A DNA stretch of 64,000 nt. Origin: Curtobacterium sp. MCJR17_020. GTDB lineage: Bacteria > Actinomycetota > Actinomycetes > Actinomycetales > Microbacteriaceae. Both the position numbers and the translations under genes were made by a program. Positions 33,235-40,896 of the stretch are shown piece after piece. The stretch spans positions 1,736,001 to 1,800,000 of the forward strand of contig NZ_CP126260.1 in the NCBI RefSeq assembly GCF_003234365.2, in the 5' to 3' direction. The notes under the pieces are model-generated. The model saw only the letters and a program-made list of their open reading frames with translations. It was not told the DNA's origin and searched no databases. Positions within the stretch are counted from its first letter, which is position 1. Each line of letters starts with the position of its first letter.

Positions 33235-34934
33235 CCGCCCTGCTCACCGTCCAGGACCTGCGTGTCGCCTACCGCACGGCCCGCGGCGACGTCACCGCCG
33301 TCGACGGGGTGGACCTCGAGGTCGCCCCCGGCGAGGTCACCGCCCTGGTCGGCGAGTCCGGCAGCGGCAAGTCGTCGGTCGCCCAGTCGGTGATCGGGCT
33401 GCTCGCGAGCAACGGTCGGGTCGCCCACGGGTCGATCCGCCTCGGCGACCGCGAGCTCACCGGCCTGTCCGAGCGCGAGTTCCGGAGCGTCCGCGGTCGC
33501 GCGATCGGGCTCGTGCCGCAGGACCCGGGCAACTCACTCAACCCCGTCGCGACGATCGGCGCGAACATCGCCGAGGTCCTGCGGATCCACGGGTGGAAGG
33601 ACCGGGTGAAGACCCGGGCACGTGTGCTCGAACTGCTCGAGCGCGTCGACATCGACGACCCGGAGACCCGGATCCGCCAGTACCCGCACGAGCTCTCCGG
33701 CGGCATGCGGCAGCGGGTCCTCATCGCGGCGGCGATCGCCCTCGAGCCCGCACTCGTGATCGCCGACGAGCCGACCAGCGCGCTCGACGTGACCGTCCAG
33801 CAGCGGGTCCTCGACCTGCTCGACCGCCTGCGCACCGAGACCGGGACGGGCGTGCTGTTCATCACGCACGACCTGGCCGTCGCCGCCGAGCGGGCGGACC
33901 GCGTGGTCGTGATGCGGAACGGCACCGTGCAGGAGTCCGGCCCCGCCGACCGGGTGTTCTCGGCACCGCAGTCCGACTACACCCGCACGCTGCTGACGGA
34001 CGCTCCGTCGCTGATGCAGGTGGTGGTCCGGGACCGGCCACGCGCGGACGCGACGGACACGGCCGGGCGATCCGGGCCTCCCGTCCGCAGCGACCTGCTG
34101 GTCGTCCGCGACCTGCGACAGGAGTTCCCCCGGCGCGGCGCCACGCCGCTCGTCGCCGTGGACGACGTGTCGTTCCGGGTCGCCGTCGGCACGACGCATG
34201 CCATCGTGGGGGAGTCCGGCTCCGGCAAGACCACGACCGGCCGGGTGGTCGCCGGGTTCGCCCGGCCGACCGCCGGCACGGTCACGGTGGGCGACACCGA
34301 GGTGACCGCGCTGCGGTCGCGACGCGCGCTCCGCGACCTGCGGCGCACGACGCAGCTGGTGTACCAGAACCCGTACGGCTCGCTCGATCCCCGGCAGAGC
34401 GTGCGGCGGATCGTGCGCGAGCCGCTCGACAACTTCCGGATCGGGGACGCGGCCGAGCGGAGCGACCGCGTCGCGGAGCAGTTGCGGCACGTCGGTCTCG
34501 CACCAGAGATCGCGGACCGGCTGCCCCGGGAGCTCTCCGGCGGACAGCGGCAGCGCGTCGCGATCGCCCGCGCCCTGGTGCTCGAACCGCGGCTCGTGGT
34601 GCTCGACGAAGCCGTCTCGGCGCTCGACGTCACAGTGCAGGCGCAGATCCTCCGACTCCTCGCGCGGCTGCAGGAGGAGCTCGGCCTGACCTACGTGTTC
34701 ATCTCGCACGACCTGGCCGTGGTGCGGCAGATCGCGGACACCGTGTCGGTGCTGCGCCGCGGGGTGCAGGTCGAGCACGGCACCGCCGAGCAGGTGTTCG
34801 ACCAGCCGGAGCACGAGTACACACGCCAGCTGCTGGCGGCGATCCCCGGGCGCGCAGGCAGGGCGTCGGCCCAGTCGAACCAGCCGTCCACGCCGGCCAC
34901 GCAAGAACCGCAGGAACAGGAGGCACACGCATGA
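33231..34934 (+). CDS. Fused DppD-DppF ABC ATPase (two nucleotide-binding domains)
   Basis: A 567-residue double ABC ATPase that powers importer 2. Domain 1 (about 5-255) has GESGSGKSS, LSGGMRQRVLIAAAIA and LVIADEPTSALD; domain 2 (about 290-545) has GESGSGKTTTGRVVAG, LSGGQRQRVAIARAL and LVVLDEAVSALD. The Walker B of domain 2 ends in DEAVSALD rather than DEPTSALD, still with the catalytic glutamate. The linker around residue 280 includes a copy of the dispersed GGGCCTCC element (34067-34088). The C-terminus is Gln/Glu-rich. ATG 33231 overlaps the preceding stop. Confidence 0.92.
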   Translation: MTALLTVQDLRVAYRTARGDVTAVDGVDLEVAPGEVTALVGESGSGKSSVAQSVIGLLASNGRVAHGSIRLGDRELTGLSEREFRSVRGRAIGLVPQDPGNSLNPVATIGANIAEVLRIHGWKDRVKTRARVLELLERVDIDDPETRIRQYPHELSGGMRQRVLIAAAIALEPALVIADEPTSALDVTVQQRVLDLLDRLRTETGTGVLFITHDLAVAAERADRVVVMRNGTVQESGPADRVFSAPQSDYTRTLLTDAPSLMQVVVRDRPRADATDTAGRSGPPVRSDLLVVRDLRQEFPRRGATPLVAVDDVSFRVAVGTTHAIVGESGSGKTTTGRVVAGFARPTAGTVTVGDTEVTALRSRRALRDLRRTTQLVYQNPYGSLDPRQSVRRIVREPLDNFRIGDAAERSDRVAEQLRHVGLAPEIADRLPRELSGGQRQRVAIARALVLEPRLVVLDEAVSALDVTVQAQILRLLARLQEELGLTYVFISHDLAVVRQIADTVSVLRRGVQVEHGTAEQVFDQPEHEYTRQLLAAIPGRAGRASAQSNQPSTPATQEPQEQEAHA

Positions 34935-36013
34935 CGGACCACGAGCAGCCCGCCCCCGCACGCACCGGGTTCTTCACGAGGATCCTCGAGGACGCCCCCG
35001 CCGCCGACCGCTACCGCTTCGCGCTCGAGCAGATCGAGACCGCCGAGCGCTTCGGCCACGCCAGCGCCTGGGTGGCCCAGCACCACTTCCACGAGCACGA
35101 GGGCGGGCTGCCCTCGCCGTTCGTCCTGCTCGCCGCGGCCGCCAGCCGCACGAGCACCATCGCGCTGGCGACCGGCGTGGTGACGCTGCCGATCGACGAC
35201 CCGCTCCGCGCAGCCGAGGACGCCAGCGTGCTCGACGCGATCAGCGGCGGTCGCATGCAGCTCGGCGTCGCCGCGGGCGGCACACCGTCCTCGTTCCCGC
35301 CGTTCGGGCGCGATGCGGCGGACCGCCGGGCGGTCTTCGCGGACCACCTCGGCGTCTTCACGGACGCCCTCGCCGGACGGGGGATCCGCGGCACCGACGC
35401 GACCCTTTACCCGCCGGCCGACGGACTCGTCGACCGGCTGTGGGAGGGCACCTTCTCGGTCGGCGGCGGCACCCGTGCGGGCGCAGCGGGCCACGGCCTG
35501 ATGCTCTCGCGCAGCCAGCCCCGCCCGGACGGCACCCCCGACCTGCTCTTGCACGACCTGCAGCTGCCGATCGTCGACGCGTACCGCGCAGCCCTGCCCG
35601 ACGGTGCGCCGTACCGGGTGCTGGCGTCCCGGTCCGCGGTGGTCGTCGACGAGTCCGACCGCACGCGCGTGCTCGAGGAGGCCGAGCCGCACCTCCGTCG
35701 GTTCGCGGCCACGATCGTCGGGCCCGACCGCGCGGCCGAGCTCGACCTCGACGGCCTCGTCCGGGTGACGGACACGCACGTCGGCACCGTCGACGAGGTC
35801 GTCGCCTCGCTCGCGCGGGACGAGACCCTGACCGTCGCCACCGACGTCACGTTCCAGGTGCACTCCGTCGAACCGCGGCACGAGACCACCCTGCGGTCGA
35901 TCGAACTGCTCGCGACCGAGGTCGCCCCGCGCCTCGGCCTGGCCACCGGCCCGGACGCCGCCGCGGCGCTCCGCGACGCCCACCGCACCCGCACCCCCGA
36001 GAGGACAGCATGA
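34931..36013 (+). CDS. LLM class flavin-dependent oxidoreductase (KPN_01858-like)
   Basis: A 360-residue luciferase-fold monooxygenase. Near the N-terminus it has TRILEDAPAADRYRFALEQI and HASAWVAQHHFHEHEGGLPS, and then VVTLPIDDPLRAAEDASVLD, GGRMQLGVAAGG and PADGLVDRLWEGTF. It belongs to the KPN_01858 subgroup, which typically occurs with an Opp-type importer and the two AhpD-like proteins that follow here, so the six-gene context is the canonical one. It is likely FMNH2-dependent. ATG 34931 overlaps the ATPase stop. Confidence 0.88.
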   Translation: MTDHEQPAPARTGFFTRILEDAPAADRYRFALEQIETAERFGHASAWVAQHHFHEHEGGLPSPFVLLAAAASRTSTIALATGVVTLPIDDPLRAAEDASVLDAISGGRMQLGVAAGGTPSSFPPFGRDAADRRAVFADHLGVFTDALAGRGIRGTDATLYPPADGLVDRLWEGTFSVGGGTRAGAAGHGLMLSRSQPRPDGTPDLLLHDLQLPIVDAYRAALPDGAPYRVLASRSAVVVDESDRTRVLEEAEPHLRRFAATIVGPDRAAELDLDGLVRVTDTHVGTVDEVVASLARDETLTVATDVTFQVHSVEPRHETTLRSIELLATEVAPRLGLATGPDAAAALRDAHRTRTPERTA

Positions 36014-36633
36014 CCCAGCCCACGGCCGACGTCATCGACCTGCTGGCGGGCATCGCGCCCGGCAGCCACCTGGACACGATCCGCGCGCGGCGCCCCGAGG
36101 CCCGCGCGAACGCACAGCGCAGCTTCGCCGCCCTGCTCGAACCCGCCACGCCGGGCGCGTTCCCGCTCGTCGACCGGTACGTGGTCGCCGCGTTCGTCGC
36201 GGGACTGCACGGGTTCGACCGCGCCACCGCGTTCTACGCCGACCTGCTCGCCGACGAGGCCGACGCAGCCGTCCTGGAGGCCCTGCACCGGTCCGTCGCG
36301 CAGGCTGCGGCCGCGGGACCGGCCGGCTCCTACCGCGAACCCGGCCTGGCAGCGGACAGCACCGTCGCCGCGGTGTGGACGCCGGAGGCGTCGGAGGCTG
36401 ACGTGTTCGGTGCGCGCTTGACGGCGGCGCTCGTGCACGCGCAGCTGCTCGTCCTGCGGCCGCGCGAGGCGTCGTCGGACGCCGTGCGCGCGCTCGTCGA
36501 CGCCGGGTGGGACGCGGACGGGATCGTCACGCTGTCGCAGCTCGTCGCGTTCCTGTCGTTCCAGCTCCGCTCCGCATGGGCGTTGTCCGTGCTGCAGAGC
36601 GCTCCCGTCCCCGTCGAAGGAGTCCTCCGATGA
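36010..36633 (+). CDS. CMD-domain protein (Avi_7170-like)
   Basis: A 207-residue carboxymuconolactone-decarboxylase-like protein of the Avi_7170 group. It has VIDLLAGIAPGSHLDTIRAR near the N-terminus, FPLVDRYVVAAFVAGLHGF, and the C-terminal VTLSQLVAFLSFQLRSAWAL. There is no CxxC, so it is not a redox peroxidase of the AhpD type by itself. It is always found beside the AhpD-like protein encoded next. The two may form a complex or remove a product of the flavin enzyme. ATG 36010 overlaps the previous stop by 4 bp. Confidence 0.85.
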   Translation: MTQPTADVIDLLAGIAPGSHLDTIRARRPEARANAQRSFAALLEPATPGAFPLVDRYVVAAFVAGLHGFDRATAFYADLLADEADAAVLEALHRSVAQAAAAGPAGSYREPGLAADSTVAAVWTPEASEADVFGARLTAALVHAQLLVLRPREASSDAVRALVDAGWDADGIVTLSQLVAFLSFQLRSAWALSVLQSAPVPVEGVLR

Positions 36634-37250
36634 GCATCGTCCACGAGTACCCGGACCTGCACCGCCCGGACGCCTTCACCCAGCAGGGCCTCGGCTGGGT
36701 GCCGTGGGTGTCGCCCCTCGAGCGTGATGCGCTGACCGGGGAGCACGTGGCGGCCCTGGTCGAACCGGCGCGTGCCGCCAATCCGTACTTCCGGCTGCTG
36801 GCACGCGACCCGGCGGCGCTCGAGGCACGCACGCGCACCGACCTCGACATCTTCCACAACATCGACGCCGGCGCCGGGCGCGCCGAGCGGGAACTCGCCG
36901 CTGCCGTCACCTCGCGCCGCAACGGCTGCGTGTTCTGTGCCTCGGTGCACGCGGCCGCCGCGACCCGCGAATCCGGTCGCGAGGACGACGTCCAGCGGCT
37001 GCTCGACGACGGCGTGGACGCCGACCTCGGCGACGAGCGGTGGAACGCCGTCGCCGCAGCGTCCTCGGCCCTGGCGGACACGCCGCTCGGCTTCGGCGCG
37101 TCCGACGTCGAGGGGCTCCGCGCTGCCGGGTTCGACGACGCCGGGATCGTCGACGTCGTGAACGGCGCCGCGTTCTTCAACTGGGCGAACCGGCTCATGC
37201 TGTCCCTCGGTGAACCCGAGGTCCCGGCGCGCCGACGGGCCACCTCGTGA
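36630..37250 (+). CDS. AhpD-like alkylhydroperoxidase-domain protein (Avi_7169-like)
   Basis: A 206-residue AhpD-like protein. The redox motif is RRNGCVFCASVHAAAATRES, with CxxC followed by histidine as in AhpD and CMD enzymes. The start HEYPDLHRPDAFTQQGLGW and the end DDAGIVDVVNGAAFFNWANR match the Avi_7169 group, which pairs with the Avi_7170 protein just upstream. A role in clearing peroxides, or in a redox step of the flavin oxygenase pathway, is inferred. ATG 36630 is preceded by AAGGAG. Confidence 0.86.
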   Translation: MSIVHEYPDLHRPDAFTQQGLGWVPWVSPLERDALTGEHVAALVEPARAANPYFRLLARDPAALEARTRTDLDIFHNIDAGAGRAERELAAAVTSRRNGCVFCASVHAAAATRESGREDDVQRLLDDGVDADLGDERWNAVAAASSALADTPLGFGASDVEGLRAAGFDDAGIVDVVNGAAFFNWANRLMLSLGEPEVPARRRATS

Positions 37251-37885
37251 GCGCCGCCGGCCTGCTCGACCACGTCGTCATCGCCGGCCCGGTGCTGGCC
37301 GACGTCGTCGCCTGGTTCGCGGACCGCACCGGGGTGACCGCCGCCCCCGGTGGCGTGCACCCGACGGGCACCGCGAACGCCCTCGTGGCCCTGACCGTGG
37401 ACGGGCAGCGGGCGCCGCACTACGTCGAGCTCATCGGGCCGGACCCGTCCCGCGACGTCGTCCCCACGACCTTCGGGATCGACGGGCTGACCGAGCCGAC
37501 GGTCGTCACGTACGCCGTGCACCCCGACGACGTCGCCGCGACGGTGGCCGCTGCGCACGCCGCCGGGCACGACGCGGGCGAGGTCGCCGACCTGTCGCGC
37601 CGCACGCCGGACGGCACGCTGCTCGAGTGGCGGCTGGCGCGGAGCGACCGGTTCGACGTGCCGTTCCTGATCGACTGGGGGAGCACGCAGCAGCCCGGCC
37701 TCGGCGAGCTGCCCACCGTCGAGTTCGTCGCACTCGACGTCGTCCGTGCCGACCCGGCGCCCACCGCTGCGGCGACCGCGGCCCTCGGCCTGCCCGAGGG
37801 GTCCCTCGCGCCGATCGTCGCTGGGGAGTCCGACGCGCTCCGCCTGACCGTCCGCACCGCGGACGGCACACTCGTCACCCTCTGA
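37247..37885 (+). CDS. Glyoxalase-like (VOC) domain protein
   Basis: A 212-residue protein of the glyoxalase-like (VOC fold) type. The first half shows GLLDHVVIAGPVLADVVAWF and the RAPHYVELIGPDPSRD segment; the centre has RTPDGTLLEWRLARSDRF. Metal-binding residues are not obvious from the sequence alone. GTG 37247 overlaps the AhpD stop by 4 bp, so it belongs to the importer 2 operon. The reverse transcriptase start follows only 39 bases after its stop. Confidence 0.8.
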   Translation: MSAAGLLDHVVIAGPVLADVVAWFADRTGVTAAPGGVHPTGTANALVALTVDGQRAPHYVELIGPDPSRDVVPTTFGIDGLTEPTVVTYAVHPDDVAATVAAAHAAGHDAGEVADLSRRTPDGTLLEWRLARSDRFDVPFLIDWGSTQQPGLGELPTVEFVALDVVRADPAPTAAATAALGLPEGSLAPIVAGESDALRLTVRTADGTLVTL

Positions 37886-37922
37886 CCGGTGCCGGGTGTC
37901 ACCGCGTCGCCGTAGGGTGAGC

Positions 37923-38087
37923 GCGTGGAGTTCCCGGGGGAGGCGGCCGGCGCGCGTGACGCGTCGACCTCTCCGGGGTCACCCCGGGGCACGCAGGACC
38001 AGCAGGACGACACGCCCCGAGCAGGCGAGCGCGCTCCGCGCGCGCCGCTGCACGGAGGCACCGACAGGTCCTCCGGGAACCCCACGC
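37923..38087 (+). ncRNA. Candidate retron msr-msd RNA bounded by a1/a2 inverted repeats
   Basis: GCGTGGAGTTCCCGGGGGA (37923-37941) and TCCTCCGGGAACCCCACGC (38069-38087) are inverted repeats: 17 of 19 pairs are Watson-Crick, one is G:T and one A:C. Between them (about 127 nt) lie a CCGGGG-TCA-CCCCGG hairpin (37973-37987) and a longer GC-rich hairpin (38021-38051, GCAG and CTGC at its base). Retron RNAs have exactly this plan. The region overlaps the annotated 5' end of the reverse transcriptase gene. Function is inferred; no priming guanosine can be assigned by eye. Confidence 0.5.
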
Positions 38088-39409
38088 CCCGCTCCGTCGT
38101 CACCGCGGCGCTGGCCGACGCGTTCCTCACCGCCGAGCGGTGGGAGGCGGACGAGCTGACGGCCGTCGGGTACGTGGTCGTCGGCGTCGAGCGCGCGTAC
38201 GTCGGGCTCGCGGTCGCCGCCGCGCTCGAGGCGTACCCCCGGCCACCGGTGGACGCTCCGCGCCAGCTCGCCGCCGTGCTGGCCGTCGCGCCTCGGCTCG
38301 TGGCGCTGCACCGGTCGCGCGAGGACCGCCGGCCGGTCCGCGTGCTCGTGCGCCGGGCCACCGCGGTGCGTGCCCGTCCGGAGACCGCGAGCCCGTTGCT
38401 CGTCGACACCCTGCCCGAGCTCGCCCGGGCACTCGACCTAACCGTCGGCCGGCTGCTCTGGCTCGCCGACACCCGCGCGTGGAACCGTCGCTCCGGGCCC
38501 TCGAGCCCGCTCCACCACTACCGACACGAGTGGATCACCCGACCCGGTCGAGCACCGCGCCTGCTCGAGAAGCCGATGGACATGCTCCGCCGCACGCAAC
38601 GGACGATCCTCGACGAACTCCTGACGATGCTGCCCGTGCACGACGCCGCGCACGGGTTCGTGGCCGGCCGGAGCGTCGTCACGGGAGCGGCCGTGCACAC
38701 CGGCCAGCAGGTCGTGGTCACCGCCGACCTCACGACGTTCTTCGCGAGCGTCAGCGCCCCGACGGCCTACGGCGTCTTCCGGGCCGCTGGGTTCGCCGAA
38801 CCGCTCGCGCACGTGCTGACCGGGCTGTGCACCCACCGGGTTCCGGTGCACGTGCTCAGCGCGATGCCCGCCGGTGGCTCGCCGGAGGAGCGCCACGCGC
38901 TCCGCCAGGCGCTGGCGACGGCGCACCTGCCCCAGGGCGCACCGACGTCGCCCGCGCTGGCGAACACCTCGCTCCGGCACCTCGACGCCCGGCTGGCCGG
39001 GTGGGCAGGCGCCGTCGACGCGGTGTACACCCGCTACGCCGACGACCTGACGTTCAGTGGGGGCGACCAGCTCGCCGCGCGACCGGACGCGTTCCTGCGA
39101 GGCGTCGACCGGATCGTGACCGAACAGGGACACCGCCTCAACCCGTCGAAGACCCGGGTGCGGCGCCGCGGGGTCCGGCAGTCGGTCACGGGCGTCGTCG
39201 TCAACGAGCGGACCTCGCCCGGGCGCCGCGAGGTCGACCGGCTGCACGCCGTCCTGCACAACGCCGTGGTGCACGGGCCGGCCTCCCAGAACCGTGCGGG
39301 ACACCCGGAGTTCCGGGCGCACCTGCTCGGGCGCATCGGGTGGGTCGAGCAGGCCAACCCGGGCCGGGCCCGACGGCTCCGCGAGGAGTTCGCGCGCATC
39401 GTGTGGTGA
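37925..39409 (+). CDS. Retron-type reverse transcriptase
   Basis: A reverse transcriptase of 494 residues if it starts at GTG 37925. Motifs in order: HGFVAGRSVVTGAAVHTG (243-260, the retron NAxxH region), VTADLTTFFASV (265-276, first metal aspartate), LPQGAPTSPALANTSLRHLD (335-354), YTRYADDLTFSGG (368-380, catalytic YADD at 371-374), and SVTGVVVNER (420-429) with the retron-type VTG. There is no maturase or endonuclease domain. The N-terminal 190 residues form an extension, as in long myxobacterial retron RTs. Residues 1-55 are low-complexity with an unusual number of A/T-ending codons, and they coincide with the candidate msr-msd RNA; the true start may lie further in, but no clear ATG or GTG follows until GTG 38174, which cuts into the domain. 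No effector gene is evident. Confidence 0.9.
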   Translation: MEFPGEAAGARDASTSPGSPRGTQDQQDDTPRAGERAPRAPLHGGTDRSSGNPTPRSVVTAALADAFLTAERWEADELTAVGYVVVGVERAYVGLAVAAALEAYPRPPVDAPRQLAAVLAVAPRLVALHRSREDRRPVRVLVRRATAVRARPETASPLLVDTLPELARALDLTVGRLLWLADTRAWNRRSGPSSPLHHYRHEWITRPGRAPRLLEKPMDMLRRTQRTILDELLTMLPVHDAAHGFVAGRSVVTGAAVHTGQQVVVTADLTTFFASVSAPTAYGVFRAAGFAEPLAHVLTGLCTHRVPVHVLSAMPAGGSPEERHALRQALATAHLPQGAPTSPALANTSLRHLDARLAGWAGAVDAVYTRYADDLTFSGGDQLAARPDAFLRGVDRIVTEQGHRLNPSKTRVRRRGVRQSVTGVVVNERTSPGRREVDRLHAVLHNAVVHGPASQNRAGHPEFRAHLLGRIGWVEQANPGRARRLREEFARIVW

Positions 39410-39435
39410 GGCCGTCCGCGCACCGTGTGACGTCC

Positions 39436-39460
39436 GGTTGCGCTCGGTTGCCCCGCGTTG
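39436..39460 (+). promoter_or_regulatory. Three GGTTG-type direct repeats in 10-bp phase
   Basis: GGTTG at 39436 and 39446 and CGTTG at 39456 are spaced exactly 10 bp, about one helix turn, in the 95-bp gap between the reverse transcriptase stop and the dehydrogenase start at 39505. Phased repeats like these are often cooperative protein-binding sites. No protein is implied by sequence alone. Confidence 0.3.
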
Positions 39461-39504
39461 CGTCGCCCTGCCGATCGCCGCGCGCACCTGGGTAGCGTGC
39501 CGCC

Positions 39505-40725
39505 ATGTGTCCGAGTGAGCTCCCGGCCGACGACCGCTACGACGCGCTGATCGCGCCGCTCCGGCCGGTCATCGAGCGGATCGGTCTCGACGCCCGCCAA
39601 CGGGAACGTGAGGAGCGTCTCGCCACGGACCAGCTCGGCTGGCTCGTCGACGCCGGCTTCGCACGGTGGCGGACGCCGGTCGCGTGGGGCGGGGTCGGTG
39701 CCCGTCTGTCCGACGTGTTCCGGGCGATCGCCGAGATCGCCGAGGTCGACCCGAGCCTGGCGCACGTGTGGCGGAACCACTTCTCGTTCGTCGAGGACCG
39801 CGTGCACGCCGAGGGCACCGCGTTCGACCGTGCGATCGTCACGCGGCTCGGCGACGGCGAGTTCGTCGGCGGCGGGTGGAGCGAGTCGCCGAACACGACC
39901 GGGGTCGACCTCACCACGCGCATCGTCCGTGACCCGGACGGGTCCTGGCGGTTGACCGGTCGGAAGTTCTACTCGACGGGCAGCGTGTACGCCCGGTGGA
40001 TCACGGTGCTGGCGGTCGACGACACCGGCGCGAAGTCCGTCGCGCTCGTCGACGCTTCCGACCCCGGTGTGCTGATCGGCGACGACTGGGACGGCTTCGG
40101 CCAGCGGATCACCGGCAGCGGGAGCGTGACCTACACCGACGTGCCGGTGCCCGACGAGCGGGTGCTGCCGTACGCGACCCGGTACCCGTACCAGGAGCAG
40201 TACTACCAGACGGTGATGCACGCGATCCTGGTCGGCATCGGCCGAGCTGCCCTGCGCGAGGGCGTCGAGGCGCTGCGGTCCCGGGCGCGCGGACACCACA
40301 ACGGCACCGCGGCGGATCCGACCCACGATCCGGAGCTGCTGGGCGTGATCGGCACCGTCGACGCCCGGGTGCACGCCGCCGACGCCGCGTTCGCCGCGAG
40401 CCTCGGCCCGGTGGACGCGGCCGTCGACCGGCACACCGCCCTGCGTGCGGCCGGTGCGGACCCGTCGACGGACCCGGCGCTGCGTGCGGCGCTCGAGCGC
40501 AGCTGGGTCGCGGTGGCGCGCGCCCAGACCATCGTCACGGACGCCGTGCTCGACGCGACGACGCTCGTGTTCGACGCGCTCGGGTCCTCGGGGACGTTCC
40601 GCTCGCTCGGCCTCGACCGGCACTGGCGGAACGCCCGCACCCTGGCGTCGCACAACCCGCGCGTGCACAAGCGCCGCATCGTCGCCGACCTGCTCGTCAA
40701 CGGTGCGAGTCCACTCGACCGCTGA
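39505..40725 (+). CDS. Acyl-CoA-dehydrogenase-like flavin monooxygenase (SfnB/DszC-type)
   Basis: A 406-residue protein of the acyl-CoA dehydrogenase superfamily in the branch of flavin-dependent monooxygenases such as SfnB and DszC. It has an N-terminal helical domain, GGGWSESPNTTGVDLTTRIV in the middle (flavin loop region), LTGRKFYSTGSVYARWITVL and a C-terminal helical bundle ending RNARTLASHNPRVHKRRIVA. These enzymes use FMNH2 or FAD to oxidise organosulfur and related compounds. ATG 39505 lacks a strong ribosome site. It starts a unit that continues with more flavin monooxygenases, which supports a sulfur or xenobiotic role. Confidence 0.85.
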   Translation: MCPSELPADDRYDALIAPLRPVIERIGLDARQREREERLATDQLGWLVDAGFARWRTPVAWGGVGARLSDVFRAIAEIAEVDPSLAHVWRNHFSFVEDRVHAEGTAFDRAIVTRLGDGEFVGGGWSESPNTTGVDLTTRIVRDPDGSWRLTGRKFYSTGSVYARWITVLAVDDTGAKSVALVDASDPGVLIGDDWDGFGQRITGSGSVTYTDVPVPDERVLPYATRYPYQEQYYQTVMHAILVGIGRAALREGVEALRSRARGHHNGTAADPTHDPELLGVIGTVDARVHAADAAFAASLGPVDAAVDRHTALRAAGADPSTDPALRAALERSWVAVARAQTIVTDAVLDATTLVFDALGSSGTFRSLGLDRHWRNARTLASHNPRVHKRRIVADLLVNGASPLDR

Positions 40726-40750
40726 CGGCAGACCGCTGAGCGCTCCGCCG

Positions 40751-40763
40751 TAACGGACCGTCA
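40751..40763 (+). promoter_or_regulatory. Shared 13-nt motif upstream of the truncated LLM gene
   Basis: TAACGGACCGTCA lies about 134 bp before the start at 40897. It matches the motif at 29703-29715 except for two bases. See the finding on this motif. Confidence 0.35.
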
Positions 40764-40896
40764 CGGGGCGCAACCCGCCGACACCTGCGTGCAGCGTGCC
40801 GAGGTGAGCACCTACGGTCGGTGCACCGGCTCGCCACGGACGCTGGGGAGGTGACCGTGGCGGGCCGTTCTGCGCACCTCGAACGGGAGGACCACC

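Noticed and set aside
37925..39409. Group II intron or diversity-generating retroelement
   Set aside because: No maturase X or HNH domain follows the RT, no intron ribozyme domains flank it, and no template/variable repeat pair is visible. Motif 4 reads QGAPTSP, as in retrons, not the DGR-type SQ.
37886..39504. Prophage or integrative element around the reverse transcriptase
   Set aside because: There is no integrase, excisionase, attachment-site repeat or tRNA nearby, and base composition does not change.
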